Shown: positions 12,401-26,450 of the stretch, piece after piece
Numbering within the stretch: the first letter of the stretch is position 1
Layout of the letters: every line of letters begins with the position of its first letter
From: Chondrosia reniformis
Taxonomy: Eukaryota; Porifera; Demospongiae; Chondrillida; Chondrillidae
Assembly: GCA_947172415.1 (NCBI GenBank)
Contig: OX359201.1
Coordinates: 5,692,501 to 5,756,500, forward strand
Length of the DNA stretch: 64,000 bases
Direction: 5' to 3'
Notes under the pieces: generated by a model
What the model was told of the DNA's origin: nothing
Seen by the model: only the letters and a program-made list of their open reading frames with translations
Databases searched by the model: none
Made by a program: the position numbers and the translations under genes

Positions 12401-15400
12401 ATCCATTTCAAATTCACAAAGGTTACCATAGAAACAGTCTACACAGTCACAGCTGCCTTCAAAACAGGTTGCATTATTTTGACAGACAATGCCTGCACAT
12501 GGATCTACCACTTCATCACAAAGTACCCCAGTGAACAGAGGAGGGCATTCACAGTTAAATGTTCCATTACCAGCTGAAATGCAATTGCTGTCCCCAAAAC
12601 AGGGATTACTGAAACAAGGATTAATTATGTCCTCACACAATGCTCCGGTAAATCCACTTTCACAAGTGCAGTAGAACGAGGCTATATCATCTGTGCAGGT
12701 TCCATTGTTGAAGCATGGATCACTGTCACAGTCATCAATATTTATTTCACAGAAGTCACCAGTAAAGCCCGTAGGACAAAAACAAGCAAACGATTGAGCA
12801 GAACTAAAACAAGTTGCTCCATTTTCACAGGGATCATCAGAATCACAGGGATCAACATTTACTTCACAGATGGTCCCAGTAAATCCTGTAGGACAGTCGC
12901 AGAAGAAGGCAGAGACAAGACTAACACAGGTGGCATTATTTAAACAAGGCTGTGAAGAACACAAGTCAACAATATCCTGGCAGGTGTCGCCAGTATATGG
13001 CTGGGTACATAGACAGACGTAACCATTGGCAACATTGACACAAGAACCGTTATTTCTACATGGCAAATCACTGCAAAAATCCACCATAAATTCACAGCTA
13101 GCACCTGTATACCCAGGAATACACTGACAGATATAACCACCGTTGTCTTCTTCACAGGTAGCATTGTTTTGGCAAGGGTTAGACTCACATGGGCCAATCA
13201 CATCGCTACAGTTAGTTCCAGTGAAACCCGGAACACATGAACATATGTAGTCTTCACTTCCATTTGGTGTACAAGTACCATTGTTAAGACATGGATTAGC
13301 ATCACAAGGGGCTGTTGCTATGGTGACATTGCACAATAGTCCAGTATATCCAGCCATACATGAGCAGGTAAAGCCACCATCAAGAGTTCTGAGGCAAGTG
13401 CCATTATTGTAACATGGCTGAGATAGACAGGGATCTTGTGGAAGAAGAGACTCACAGGTTTCTCCAGTGTAGCCTTCTGAGCACATACAACTGAAATTAA
13501 TACTGTCTGGAACACAGCTGCCATTGTTCAAACATGGTCGATTATCACAAGGGTCTGTAGTGACAAGACTCTCACAGTTAACACCAGTAAAGCCTTGCCT
13601 ACAATTACAGGAGTAAGCAGGGATGGTGATTGCATCATAGAACAGTGTCAGGTTCATAATGATGGTATCATTAGTCAGACAGGTAGCACCATTTTGACAA
13701 GGAGAGTGTGAACAGTCAATAAAGAGTAACACTTCACAAAAAGAGCCTGTATATCCTACAGGGCATATGCAGGCTATATCATCACCTATTTGTATACAAG
13801 TACCATTGTTATCGCAATAGTCATTTAGACAAGAAGAAGGTGCTATCTCAACAGAACAGTTAAAGCCAGTAAAACCATTTGGACAAGCACAGATGTATGA
13901 TCCGTTTGTGGCCATGCATGTTCCGTTGTTGGAGCAGGGAGGCGGACTGCAAACATCAGGAATGACCCTAACTTCACAAGCACTGCCAGAATAGCCTTCA
14001 GAACAGCGACAAGTACCAAAAGACCCATTAACTATACAAGATCCATTATTCTGACACATTATTTCATCACATGGATCAACTGTTGTCATAGTTTCACATG
14101 ATGCTCCTGTATATCCTTCATTACACAAGCAGATTGCTACAGTACCATTAACTATACAAGATCCATTGTTCTGACACACTATTGCATCACATGGATCAAC
14201 TGTTGTCATAGTTTCACATGATGCCCCTGTATATCCTTCATTACACAAGCAGATTGCTACAGTACCATTAACTACACAAGATCCATTGTTCTGACACATT
14301 ATTTCATCACATGGATCAACTGTTGTCATAGTTTCACATAATGCCCCTGTATATCCTTCATTACACAAGCAGATTGCTACAGTACCATTAACTACACAAG
14401 ATCCATTGTTCTGACACATTATTTCATCACATGGATCAACTGTTGTCATAGTTTCACATAATGCCCCTGTATATCCTTCATTACACAAGCAGATTGCTAC
14501 AGTATCATTAACTATACAAGATCCATTATTCTGACACATTATTTCATCACATGGATCAACTGTTGTCATAGTTTCACATGATGCCCCTGTATATCCTTCA
14601 TTACACAAGCAGATTGCTACAGTGTCATTAACTATACAAGATCCATTATTCTGACACATTATTTCATCACATGGATCAACTGTTGTCATAGTTTCACATA
14701 ATGCCCCTGTATATCCTTCATTACACGAGCAGATTGCTACAGTATCATTAACTATACAAGATCCATTATTCTGACACATTATTTCATCACATGGATCAAC
14801 TGTTGTCATAGTTTCACATGATGCCCCTGTATATCCTTCATTACACAAGCAGATTGCTACAGTACCATTAACTACACAAGATCCATTGTTCTGACACATT
14901 ATTTCATCACATGGATCAACTGTTGTCATAGATTCACATGATGCTCCTGTATATCCTTCATTACACAAGCAGATTGCTACAGTATCATTAACTACACAAG
15001 ATCCATTGTTCTGACACATTATTTCATCACATGGATCAACTGTTGTCATAGTTTCACATAATGCCCCTGTATATCCTTCATTACACAAGCAGATTGCTAC
15101 AGTACCATTAACTATACAAGATCCATTGTTCTGACACACTATTGCATCACACAGGTCAACTGTTGTCATAGTTTCACATAATGCCCCTGTATATCCTTCA
15201 TTACACAAGCAGATTGCTACAGTACCATTAACTACACAAGATCCATTGTTCTGACACATTATTTCATCACATGGATCAACTGTTGTCATAGATTCACATG
15301 ATGCTCCTGTATATCCTTCATTACACAAGCAGATTGCTACAGTATCATTAACTACACAAGATCCATTGTTCTGACACATTATTTCATCACATGGATCAAC

Positions 15401-18400
15401 TGTTGTCATAGTTTCACATAATGCCCCTGTATATCCTTCATTACACAAGCAGATTGCTACAGTACCATTATCTATACAAGATCCATTGTTCTGACACACT
15501 ATTGCATCACACAGGTCAACTGTTGTCATAGTTTCACATAATGCCCCTGTATATCCTTCATTACACAAGCAGATTGCTACAGTACCATTAACTATACAAG
15601 ATCCATTGTTCTGACACACTATTGCATCACACAGGTCAACTGTTGTCATAGTTTCACATGATGCCCCTGTATATCCTTCATTACACAAGCAGATTGCTAC
15701 AGTACCATTAACTACACAAGATCCATTATTCTGACACATTATTTCATCACATGGATCAACTGTTGTCATAGTTTCACATGATGCTCCTGTATATCCTTCA
15801 TTACACAAGCAGATTGCTACAGTACCATTATCTATACAAGATCCATTGTTCTGACACACTATTGCATCACACAGGTCAACTGTTGTCATAGTTTCACATA
15901 ATGCCCCTGTATATCCTTCATTACACAAGCAGATTGCTACAGTACCATTAACTATACAAGATCCATTATTCTGACACATTATTTCATCACATGGATCAAC
16001 TGTTGTCATAGTTTCACATAATGCCCCTGTATATCCTTCATTACACAAGCAGATTGCTACAGTACCATTAACTACACAAGATCCATTGTTCTGACACATT
16101 ATTTCATCACATGGATCAACTGTTGTCATAGTTTCACATAATGCCCCTGTATATCCTTCATTACACAAGCAGATTGCTACAGTACCATTAGCCACACAAG
16201 ATCCATTGTTCAGACACATTACTGCATCACACGGGTCAACTGTTGTCATAGTTTCACATGTTGGTCCAGTAAAATTGGATGAGCAGAGACACTCAAATAC
16301 AGTTGCATTATTAATGAGAACACAGGTCCCTCCATTTTTACAGGGCTGGAGGTCACAGGGACCCAAGGCTACCTCACAGGTAGGGCCAGTAAACTGGTCA
16401 CTACATGTACAGGAGACTCCATTTTCTATTTCCATGCAAGTACCATTATTCCGACAAGGCTGGTCAGAACAGTTACTTATTAAACTCTCACAAGTTAGAC
16501 CAGTGTAAAGGGAATGACAGAGGCATTGGAAGCTCCCATTTTCAGGAACACAAGTTGCATTATTGAGGCAAGGTCTAGTCTCACAAAGATTGATAACCTC
16601 TTCACATCTATCTCCACTATATCCATATGAACAATTGCAAATCGATGTTGTACCATTAAGAGCTGTACATGAACCATTGTTTAAGCAGGGCTCCCTTTCA
16701 CAAGGACCAAATTCACATTTATCGCCAGTGAAACCTGTGAGACAAGTGCAATTGAAATAATTAACGCCCTCAATACAACTTCCACCATTTGAACAGATTC
16801 CGGGTAGGCAGTCAATAACATCATTCTGGCATTGGTCTCCCGTATATCCACTTTGACAGAGACAAGTAGCACTGTCTAATTCATTGATGCATGTTCCTCC
16901 ATTCTTACAAGGCTCAGGGTTAATCAAGGTAGCAAAATAACAGTGGTTAATATCATTGCATGTTTGTCCTGCAAGGGTTTCCTGGCAGGAGCAGAAGAAA
17001 GTACCATTTAAACTTTCACAAGTATTTCCCGGGCCACATGGATTAGAATCACAGAAATCAACAATATTTGAGCAGTCTGGCCCCGTAAAACCTGGTAGAC
17101 ATGTGCAAGTGTATCCATTAACACCATCAGTACAGTTGCCTCCATTTTGACAAGGCATGTCAGTACAATCATCAATATTAATTTCACAATTTGTCCCAGA
17201 AAAGCCTTCAGAGCAGAGGCAGGTAAAACCAGTTACATTAGCAAAGCAAGTTGAATTTACACTACATGGATTGTCAGCACAGAAATCTATTTCAGTATCA
17301 CAATAGTATCCGGTATAGCCTTCTGGACAAATGCAGCTTACATTTGTACCCGGGATGCACTCCCCTCTGATACAGGGATTTGAGGCTTCACACAGGTTGT
17401 ATACATTATCACAAGTTGTACCATTGTAACCAGGGAGACAGCTACAAATAAAGTTGTTCTGTACAAAATTTGAATCAACTGCACCATCAGTCTCATTGCA
17501 GCTGCCTCCATTCAGACAAGGCATGTGACCACACGTTACCAAGGTAACCTCACATTCATCACCAGTGTATCCATTAGGGCACACACAACTGTAACTAGCT
17601 ATCCCATCTATACAGGTAGCATTGTTCAGACACGGTTCTGAGATGCAGTCATTTATATTTATAGAACAATTTTCCCCTCTAAAACCATCAAGACACTGGC
17701 AGGTATAGCTGGTTATATCATCCACACATGTTCCTCCATTTTGACAGAGATTGGGGTGAGTACAAAAGTCTATATCTACATCACATAGGATACCAGTGAA
17801 ACCTTCCTGACACTGACAAGTAAAGGAAGCCAGACCATTCACACAGGAGCCATTTTTACATGGATCAGAGAGACATTCATCAATATCATCCTCGCAGAAT
17901 CTTCCAGTAAAACCATATGGGCAAATGCATTGGTAATTGCTAACATTGTTAGCAGCACAGGTTCCGTTGTTCATGCAGGTCACACCCTCACAGGGACTGA
18001 CTTCAGTTTCACAGAGACTACCTGAAAATCCAAAGGGACACTCGCAAGTGAAGGAATTTAGACCATCCGTACAGTTACCCTTGTTAAGACAAAGATTGGG
18101 AGAGCAGTCATCTATATTGATGTCGCAATCCTCACCAGTCAAACCAGCAATACAGGAACATTGCCTATCAAAGAATATATCCATACATTCTGTACTATTT
18201 GAAGGACAAGGTGATAGTGTACATGAATCTGGTGGATTGCAGCCAGGTCTCACTCCCATGGAGAGCACTTGAATGTTCTCTGTGTCCTGAAAGAATTTGA
18301 CTCTTATTCCAGACAACTCTACTCCCCTCATGCATCCTTTAAAGTGACTATCAGTTATAGACTCTGCAAAAGGAATTATGTTATTGTTACATTCACCAAA

Positions 18401-21400
18401 CAGATTAACTTTGAATAGCAATGTTTTGTTATTTCTTATGTTATCATAGATATTATGTTTGTTTATCATTCCGTGATAATCAACAACAAATACCAACATA
18501 CGTACATAAAAGGGAAAAATTAAAGTGATAGTTGTCGGGAAATCAGAACTATTGAATGTTACCACTAATACAAATGAAGCAATCATTTAGACTGCAATTT
18601 GAAATAATTTGTCAAACTTTTCCTAAAAGAGGACATGATCAAAATCATATTCTGTTGAATTGCCCTGATTAATCATGTAATTGGGACATGTAACTATTCA
18701 CTTTACTGAAATCTTATGCAGCTATAACATACGTACCCTGAATTCTAATGTGTTCAAAATCAGCAAATCCTCCGATGTGGATATAGGCCACACCATTCTG
18801 GTCAACATCTAGGGAAGTGAAACTCCCAGGTATCGTACCATGCTGAGGGGCTGTGTCATCGACTATTAATGAAATGTCCATCAAGCTCTGGCTCCACCTT
18901 ACTGTATGCCATTGACCGTCTGTCACATCCACATTGTGATATACTCGCCCAATGCCTATGCAGAACACATAAAGTTTTGTATTATTAAGAGAAATACTCA
19001 AATCAATTCCTGACCCATAATCATGTTATAAATAGTAATAAATACGTACATACATACAGTACTATAGTTACTGGAACAAGACAACTAAAGTTGAAATGCT
19101 AAGCAAAAGAGGTAAGCCAAAGTGAACACTCCAAATTTGATATCAGAAATGTAATAGAAGGTAACACCTTATTTGGTAACATTAGACTGTTTATTTTAAT
19201 CATTAGTGGTAAGTGTATTTCAAAAGTAGCACAGTGCCATGGTAACACTATAGGGGCTTTCCCTTTTGTTTTGTATATTATCTTAGCCAAATACTCAATT
19301 GTATCTACAGAAAAAGGGTTATATTAATATGGCCTTACTTACCACGTCCTAGGTCTACTGAAAGGACTAGCTCACTGTCGGACACTTCTAGAGAGAGAAA
19401 ATCATTTGAATCAGGCACCCCAATTGGTTGCCAGCCGATGTGAAGGAGGAGAGCCTGACTGTCCCTTGTCCTGAAACCCAATTCACCTTCACCTGTAAAT
19501 TCTTCCAGTGTCAGATCATATTGATAGCGAATGTAGCTTGCCTCTCCATCAAAGGTTATCGAGTTGGCTACACATAAAATCAATAAATAGCAGTCAGTAA
19601 TGTACCATCAACAGTTTATGTTAATATTTAATATGCCTATACGTTATATTACCCTAAGTTAACATATACGTATCTGCATCCAATTACAATTAACAATTAC
19701 CATTACTGCAACAGCAGTGATTCAGGTACGAAGCTCCACTTATATTTATTTACACAAACAAAGCATGTCAATACTTCATAAAATATCATTTACACATAAT
19801 AATTATGTATACGTACATACTTATAGTAGGATTGAAGTGATAAGAATAGCTACAGTGTAGTTGAATTCATAATTCAAAGTAGAAATTGAATGCTTTGACC
19901 CGCAGGTCATTAATTGCTGATGAAGACCTCCGAGGCTGATATGTTCAATTTCTGCTAATACGTATCTCTTTCGCTGATGCTCAAGCATTCTAATTACCAT
20001 TATAGTACAATTCCTATGTGTGGTATTATATAACAAACCAGTATTATCCTCTATATACTGGTGCATACCTTGGCTGCAGTTAATTCCAGTGTAATCCAAA
20101 GGACAGTCACATGTGGCTCCTGTCCAATCGGATAAGCAAGTACCTCCGTTAACACAGACATTGGGTGTGCAGTGATCCTCCCTTGGACAGTTGGGTGTGG
20201 CAGTGGGTGGATCATTGGAGGAAAATGGCATCCCAGATGGCATCAGTGAAACTGCCTCATTTTGAATATAGAAATCTCTGACGCAACCTCCGAAACTCTG
20301 CAGACTCGGGGGGAGAGGTATGCTAATGAATAGGCCATCCCTTTGCAGCTCTGGTACCAAGTTGGTGAGACTACCAAAGAGGATTGGTCCATATGCGGGA
20401 TCACCTGAGTGAGGTAAAGTGACATCACAGCTAGGATCCAAACATGGCTGACAATTTGAGAGTGTACAAGTGGCACTTGAATTTAATCTCATTGAGACAG
20501 AATCATCATTAAAGCTTAGAGTAACCTGATGCCAATCTCCGTTGCTAAGGTTACTCCCCACCTGACCAGAATGAGAGTCTCCAAGGGAGATATGAAGAAT
20601 CCCCATTTCCAAATAGAGCAGAAATTGGGAACTAGGAAAAGTAGCCTAAATTTGAATCAAGAAAATAAGGATGGTATGTCTAAGTCTATATTTATGTGTA
20701 GCCCTACATTCTTAGACATTACTAATAAAAGGTACTTACGTTAGCAGAATATGCTAGAATTCCATCTGACCAGAGAGTTGTAAATGAAAATATAATCTCA
20801 CTCAGCAGCTGTCCTGACGTGCTGGGGATTTGAAGAAAGCTATCATTGGCAAAGTTGGCTAGATTTTGATCTGTGCAGTTGGATCCCATGAAACCAGAGG
20901 AACACTGGCAGGAATATGTGAACCACAGATCCATGCAGATGCCATTATTCTGGCAAGGATTAGGTGCACAGACCATCTCCCTCTGTGAGCCAATGTCCAC
21001 ATTTCTGTAGCCCAGGGAACTGAAAGGGTTCAAGTCTGTGGGAATGTTATTCACCGCCAGATCCCCCACCACTCCAATGAATGTTGTTATAGGTGTAACA
21101 AGGTGACGGCTACTCTGACTGGTAGAGTAATTTAATCCTCCAATTAACAGGATACCTTGTGTGTTTAGTGACGTCAAGCTACCTCGTGATTGTGCAACTC
21201 CATAGCAGCTACCTCTTTGGCACATTCTGTTGTCCACAGCAACTTCTACTTGTTGGTTGAAGGTTCCTATCTCAAGTACATGGAGGGCTCCATCAGCCAG
21301 ACCCTCTCCAACTGTGACCTGTGCTGCTCCCCCACCTGGGTCGTACCTTACTACCAGAGCACTGTCAACAAGCTGAACTGACAGCAGATCACCATTGCTC

Positions 21401-24400
21401 TGACCAGAAATAGCCTGCATTGCAAATACAGCAAATGCCTATGTATACATGCATATGTATGTACATAGGATCATAGTTAAAGAAGTTGAATAAAGTTACA
21501 ATTCAGATGTATATGTGAGCGCCGACCTAAAAAATGTCTTTATGACAATTAGAGAACGTTTTGAAAATGTCTTTATGACAATTAGAGAACGTTTGTACCA
21601 AGTTTGAACACTATTTTTCAATAAATACCTGAGGCCATTTTCTGCAATTTCTACTGGCGGCGCTCACATATATAACTATATACGTACACAGCCAATATAC
21701 ACTTTTGACTTACAGTAACTATATAGTGTTTGAATGTTGTCACATGTACGTATTAAACTCACCCCTGGTACATAAAGTAACAAGCCGTTATCAAAGGTAG
21801 TGGCAAATTCAAATCTGATGTTGATGTTACTGGTTGCCATGACGAAAGGGAGTACAATGTATGAATCATCCCTGAATGTGAGTTGATCGACAAAGTCACA
21901 AAACAGGCCAGAAAAACCAGAGGTGCATTTACAGGAAAAAGTGTTTAAGCCATCAACGCAGGTGGCCCCATTTAGGCAAGAGCTTTGCATGCAGTCATTA
22001 ATGTTGGTTGAACAGTTGTATCCAGTATATCCACTGGCACACATACAAGAATATCCTAGCTGGGTGTCATTAAGAGGATCCGATATAGCTTCTTCCATAC
22101 AGGTGGCTCCGTTGAGGCAGTAACTCATGGCACACTCATTAACATCACTTTCACAGGCAGTGCCAGTGAAGAACTTTGGACATGCACATTCGAAACCTCC
22201 AACAATATTGATGCATGTGCCATTGTTCAGACAAGGATCTGTGGAGCACTCATTGATATCGGTTTCACAGTTCTGACCAGTATAGCCATTCAAACAGATG
22301 CAAGAGTGATTTGTTAATCCATCCATACAAGTGGCATTGTTTTGACACGGATTATTCTCACAGTAATCAATATCTGTCTCACAATTTCTACCTATAAATC
22401 CAGTGAGGCAGTTACAAGAGTAAGAATTAATGCCATCAACACACGTACCGCCAAAGTTACAAGGATTAGGAGAACAATCATCTATATTTTGATCACAAAG
22501 AGTGCCAGTATAGCCAGTGACACATTGGCATGTAACACTGCCTTTGGAACTAGTACAGGTGGCGTTATTAAAACATGGATCAGAGATACAAAGATTCACT
22601 TCTTGTTCACAAGTTGTTCCTTCAAAGCCATGTAGACATTCGCAGTGAAATGCATTTATAAGGTCTAAACACATGCCTCCATTTTGACAAGGGTCTGGAT
22701 TACACTCATCGGTGTGAAGTTCACAATTCTCTCCTGTAAAACCGGATGTGCATTGGCAGGTATAAGAAAGATGGCCGTCTACACATGTACCTCCATTTCT
22801 GCAAGGTCTAGTCCCACACTCATTCACACTAACTTGACAGTTTCTACCAGTCCATCCGGGTACACAAAAACATTCGTAAGAATTGGATGTATCTACACAC
22901 AGGCCATCATTTTGGCATGGCTGCAATAGAGTACATAACGGTATTGCATCACTGCAAAGTGCTCCTGTAAAACCATTAGCGCAAGAACACGAGAAACCGT
23001 TTACTAAATCAGTACAACTGCCTCCATTCTGGCAGGGCATTCCTGCACACTCATCCACATCCGTCTCACAGTTGGCTCCAGTGTATCCAGGGAGACATTC
23101 ACAAGTAAACGATTCAACACCATCTAAGCATGTGCCATTATTATTGCATGGAGCAGAAGAACAGTCATCCATATTCTCACACTTTGGACCATCCAGATAA
23201 AATCCAGGACTGCAGACACAAGAGAAGTCTTCACAGGTCTCAGATATTATGTTGCACGAAGGGGAGCATGCTGCACCCGAGTAACAACCACTAAAGAGCA
23301 CTGACCTAGAGGCAGAGACATCAGTAGACAAATTATAAGGTGCCACTTACGTATGTAGTATAGATATTTAAGAGCAAGATATGGTGCAGTAAAACTTGAA
23401 ACCAATATTTGTGTAATCCCTTTTCATATTTATGTGTGATTACTTGTGGTTTGCTTATCACTTTATATTGCATATAGATTTACCCACTTTCCTGTGGTTA
23501 ATGGTGGCTAGCAACCATAATTGGTTAATATGACCCCTCCCACTGAAAATGGGTTGGGTCTTTGATTAGCAACGCTTGCTGGTGATTACTTGTGACTTAA
23601 TTATATATCTCTTCAATTTACTTTTTATTATGTTACAGACACTTTTCAAGAATATATATGACACATGTAATACTTAGCTTATAAAAATAGAAGAAGTAAT
23701 TTTTAGCTTATGCTATGCTCAATTTCTGACAATTAACCAATCCATGATGCACAGCTGCTATTAAGAGTTTGGACCTTGTAGAGTAGGTTATATGTGGCTA
23801 AAGGACCATCCCACTTAATGTAAGATTAATTGATTGACCACTGTCTAATTGTTGGCCAATGTGTACATACTTAATGGGTGCAAGTTAATTGGTTAATTAA
23901 TTCTAGTCTATATGTACTTACCCATTCTGAACTGCTTCCTGAAAATTGACTGGTATAGGGGCTGTACTTGTGTCAGAAAAACCAAACTCACTCAAACACC
24001 CAACAAATGACTCTCTGGGGATAACGGGAGGTGTGAGAAATCCTACACTAAAGCCACCCACCCACAGAGGTGAAACCACACGAAGTAAGTGGGGGCCATC
24101 TGGGGAGTGATAAACAAAAAGCTACAGTCAGTCCAAAGACATATAACTCTATGCATAAATAATCTAAAACACCCATATGGGAGAGACCATGCATGTATTT
24201 GATAGCCAATGCTTCAGTTGAATATTAACATAATTATTTTGATTATATAATGATAAATGTATAACTATTTATTGAATTTATTCAAAAACAAAATGGTACT
24301 TCAACGTACATAGTTTTACTAAAAAAGATTAAAATTTGAAAATCAAATTTGTAATTGCCGCTTTGATTCAGTTGCTATCCTTGAAGTGTCTCATCATATA

Positions 24401-26037
24401 TATATACTGTATAACAACATTTTGCAGCTGAAGACGTATTTGTGTATTTGTGTATTTGTGTGCATTTGTACCTATTTGCAAACACAAATAAACAGACAAT
24501 CATACCTGCAGCTACAGCTGAAATTACTTCACTATCAACTGTAAGGGAAGCTTGATTCTGCATACGAGTAATTATTAAGCTGTGTTCCAGTCCATCAGAA
24601 TACTTAGCACTGGTCTGTACTCTGATAGTAAATTGGCTATCTCCGCCTCCAAAATTAAAATGAAGGACTACAGAGCCATTCTGAAGATAGACAGCTAGAA
24701 AATCACTGGCGCCAGTCCCACCAGGACCCATGTATAACAGTAATCCATCAGGAATCCTACAGAGCAGATAATGGATATGTCCAGAACCAAGATGTCAATA
24801 TGTAAATAATAATAATAATAATAATAGTTGTTTGTTATTGTGACATGCCATGTAAAGACAGGAATCAGTAAAGAATGACCCAACCAGATTTGGTTTATAA
24901 GCATAGGCTGTAAGCTAATATTATATACATGGCTTCTTTTTGGGGGGGGGGGCAGGGGAAATTTTCTCCCTCATAAAATTATCCCCCCTTAAAGGAAAGT
25001 TAAACTGCCTGTAATAATAAAAACACATATTGAACTATGTAGGTAGGTTTGCCCCCCAAACATTTTACCACGTTCTATTTTGTCCAGCCTATATTAATTT
25101 ATGATGTACACATATCAAGAAGGACGAACCTGGTTCTAAAGATCAATGTTAGGCCTGTGACATCAGATGTATCCCGTGTGTAGGCATTGAACCCTAAGTA
25201 TGCACTGATGTTTGTCAGTGTAACAGTCATTGCAGCTGAGCATTGACTAGCTGGACAGCCAGGTTGTACCATAAAGGAGTGATAATAAGGGGTATCTCCA
25301 TCAATCAGAGGAATGGACTTGTTGGCGGTGTGAATATAGTCAATACACAGGTCTGCAGTATTCTGCAACCTTACGGATCTCAGAGAGCCAATGTTGGGAT
25401 GGCCACCAATGTATAGGTTACCAGTATAACCACCAAAATCAAATGAAGGGAAGGTCTCTCCAACGACTTCCAGAGGTGTTGTTCCATTTTCAGTGATGGA
25501 TATTTGAGAGAAGCCTTGCCCTATGTTTCTGATACTAATTATGTGCCACCTACTTGGAGATAAGTCCGCATTAATTGTTAGTACCTAGACAGTGGATGGA
25601 GGGAGGGAGAGACGTGAATCAAGAGAAAGTATTTGCTGATCCTATTGGACAATCAGCTCATACCTCTTTAAGACCTGATGCATCCTGAAAATCAATCAAT
25701 ATGTTTGATTTATAAAGTGCAATAGCAAAGTACAAAGTCACATCTTCACTACTGGTGGCATAGAGTATCAGTCCGTCGATTTCGAAAGATCTGAATCTTA
25801 TTTCTAATAATTGTTCCGCGCCAGTTAGCTGTTCAGCTGCATTGCTGTACTGCACGTAACCACTTGATCCGAAATAAGCTGCCTCTTGACAGAGTACGGC
25901 TGCTACAAGGCCACCGAAAAACATACCTAGAAGAGACGGAGAATTTAAAGACTTTTAAAACTTCGAACACGTTCATTACATAAGTTAATAGCACGAACAT
26001 CACACTTACATATTAATGATATAGACTGCAGCTTCAT
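9473..26037 (-). CDS. crb: Crumbs, giant EGF/laminin-G transmembrane polarity protein
   Basis: Crumbs sets apical identity in epithelia through Pals1/PATJ and FERM proteins. The model is complement(join(9473..18363, 18737..18955, 19343..19567, 20069..20645, 20740..21414, 21763..23305, 23922..24099, 24506..24756, 25130..25584, 25664..25926, 26010..26037)), 4434 codons plus stop. A signal peptide ([19 protein letters not shown]) leads into laminin-G domains, an EGF block in exon 6, further laminin-G domains with an interposed EGF, then a very long EGF series in the 8.9-kb last exon. A transmembrane helix of about 25 residues follows. The 38-residue tail contains [15 protein letters not shown] (FERM-binding type) and ends in ERLI, the PDZ ligand diagnostic of Crumbs. 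Known family members are about 1400-2200 aa, so this one is unusually long. All splice phases agree. Exon 6 was started at the acceptor just after 23305, because the acceptor-like site farther upstream leads to a stop. Gene identity is very sure; exact exon edges less so. Confidence 0.93.
9488..9590 (-). other. crb: Crumbs cytoplasmic tail: FERM- and PDZ-binding motifs
   Basis: This encodes the region just after the membrane helix: a basic juxtamembrane run ([10 protein letters not shown]), then [11 protein letters not shown], and ERLI at the C-terminus close to the stop at 9473-9475. Fly and human tails read RGTYSPS or QGTYSPS at the same place and also end in ERLI, and their length (37 aa) is nearly the same. 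The threonine that aPKC phosphorylates in fly Crumbs is alanine here, and no other threonine lies in the tail. The tyrosine and both serines of YSPS are kept. Confidence 0.85.
13972..16255 (-). repeat. crb: 120-bp coding minisatellite: 19 EGF units in crumbs
   Basis: Nineteen head-to-tail units of exactly 120 bp encode 40-residue EGF modules of the form [17 protein letters not shown] followed by [18 protein letters not shown] and a CE(T/S)M link. Plus-strand landmarks such as 'ctgacacattatttcatcac' recur every 120 bp. Units differ at few sites. Two main versions are interleaved: DPCDEIMC and DLCDAIVC. The first and last units grade into ordinary, diverged EGF repeats on each side. The reading frame stays open throughout, which shows selection on the expanded array or very recent expansion. 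Confidence 0.97.
19880..19955 (+). ncRNA. Hammerhead-like fold in crumbs intron (degenerate)
   Basis: The order of elements is outer arm agaaattgaa (19881-19890), an inner GACC/GGTC hairpin, core CTGATGA (19917-19923), a CCTC/GAGG stem, then GATAT where GAAA is expected, and the outer arm ttcaatttct (19944-19953). This is the layout of a type III hammerhead ribozyme with a damaged GAAA box. Related CTGATGAAGACC cores occur at about 30256, 40217 (minus), 42260 and 50321. Family membership is an inference from the motif and the paired arms. Confidence 0.4.
21511..21671. mobile_element. Small inverted-repeat element (MITE) in crumbs intron
   Basis: The ends are the exact 14-bp inverted repeat atatgtgagcgccg / cggcgctcacatat. 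The length is about 161 bp and there is no coding capacity. Inside, a 33-34-bp unit ('tgtctttatgacaattagag') is duplicated in tandem (21531-21595). It lies in the crumbs intron between 21414 and 21763. It is probably a non-autonomous DNA transposon. The superfamily cannot be told because target-site duplications are unclear. Confidence 0.7.

Positions 26038-26450
<413 letters not shown>

Noticed and set aside
11126-17150. Several plus-strand frames of 60-100 codons
   Set aside because: These are antisense shadows of the crumbs EGF exon; their Pro/Ser/Val-rich composition is the complement of EGF codons.
23306-23346. Upstream extension of crumbs exon 6 (frame beginning APYNLSTDV)
   Set aside because: Using the acceptor-like tacgtaag near 23338 leads to a stop in the phase set by the preceding exon. 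The acceptor just after 23305 keeps the frame.
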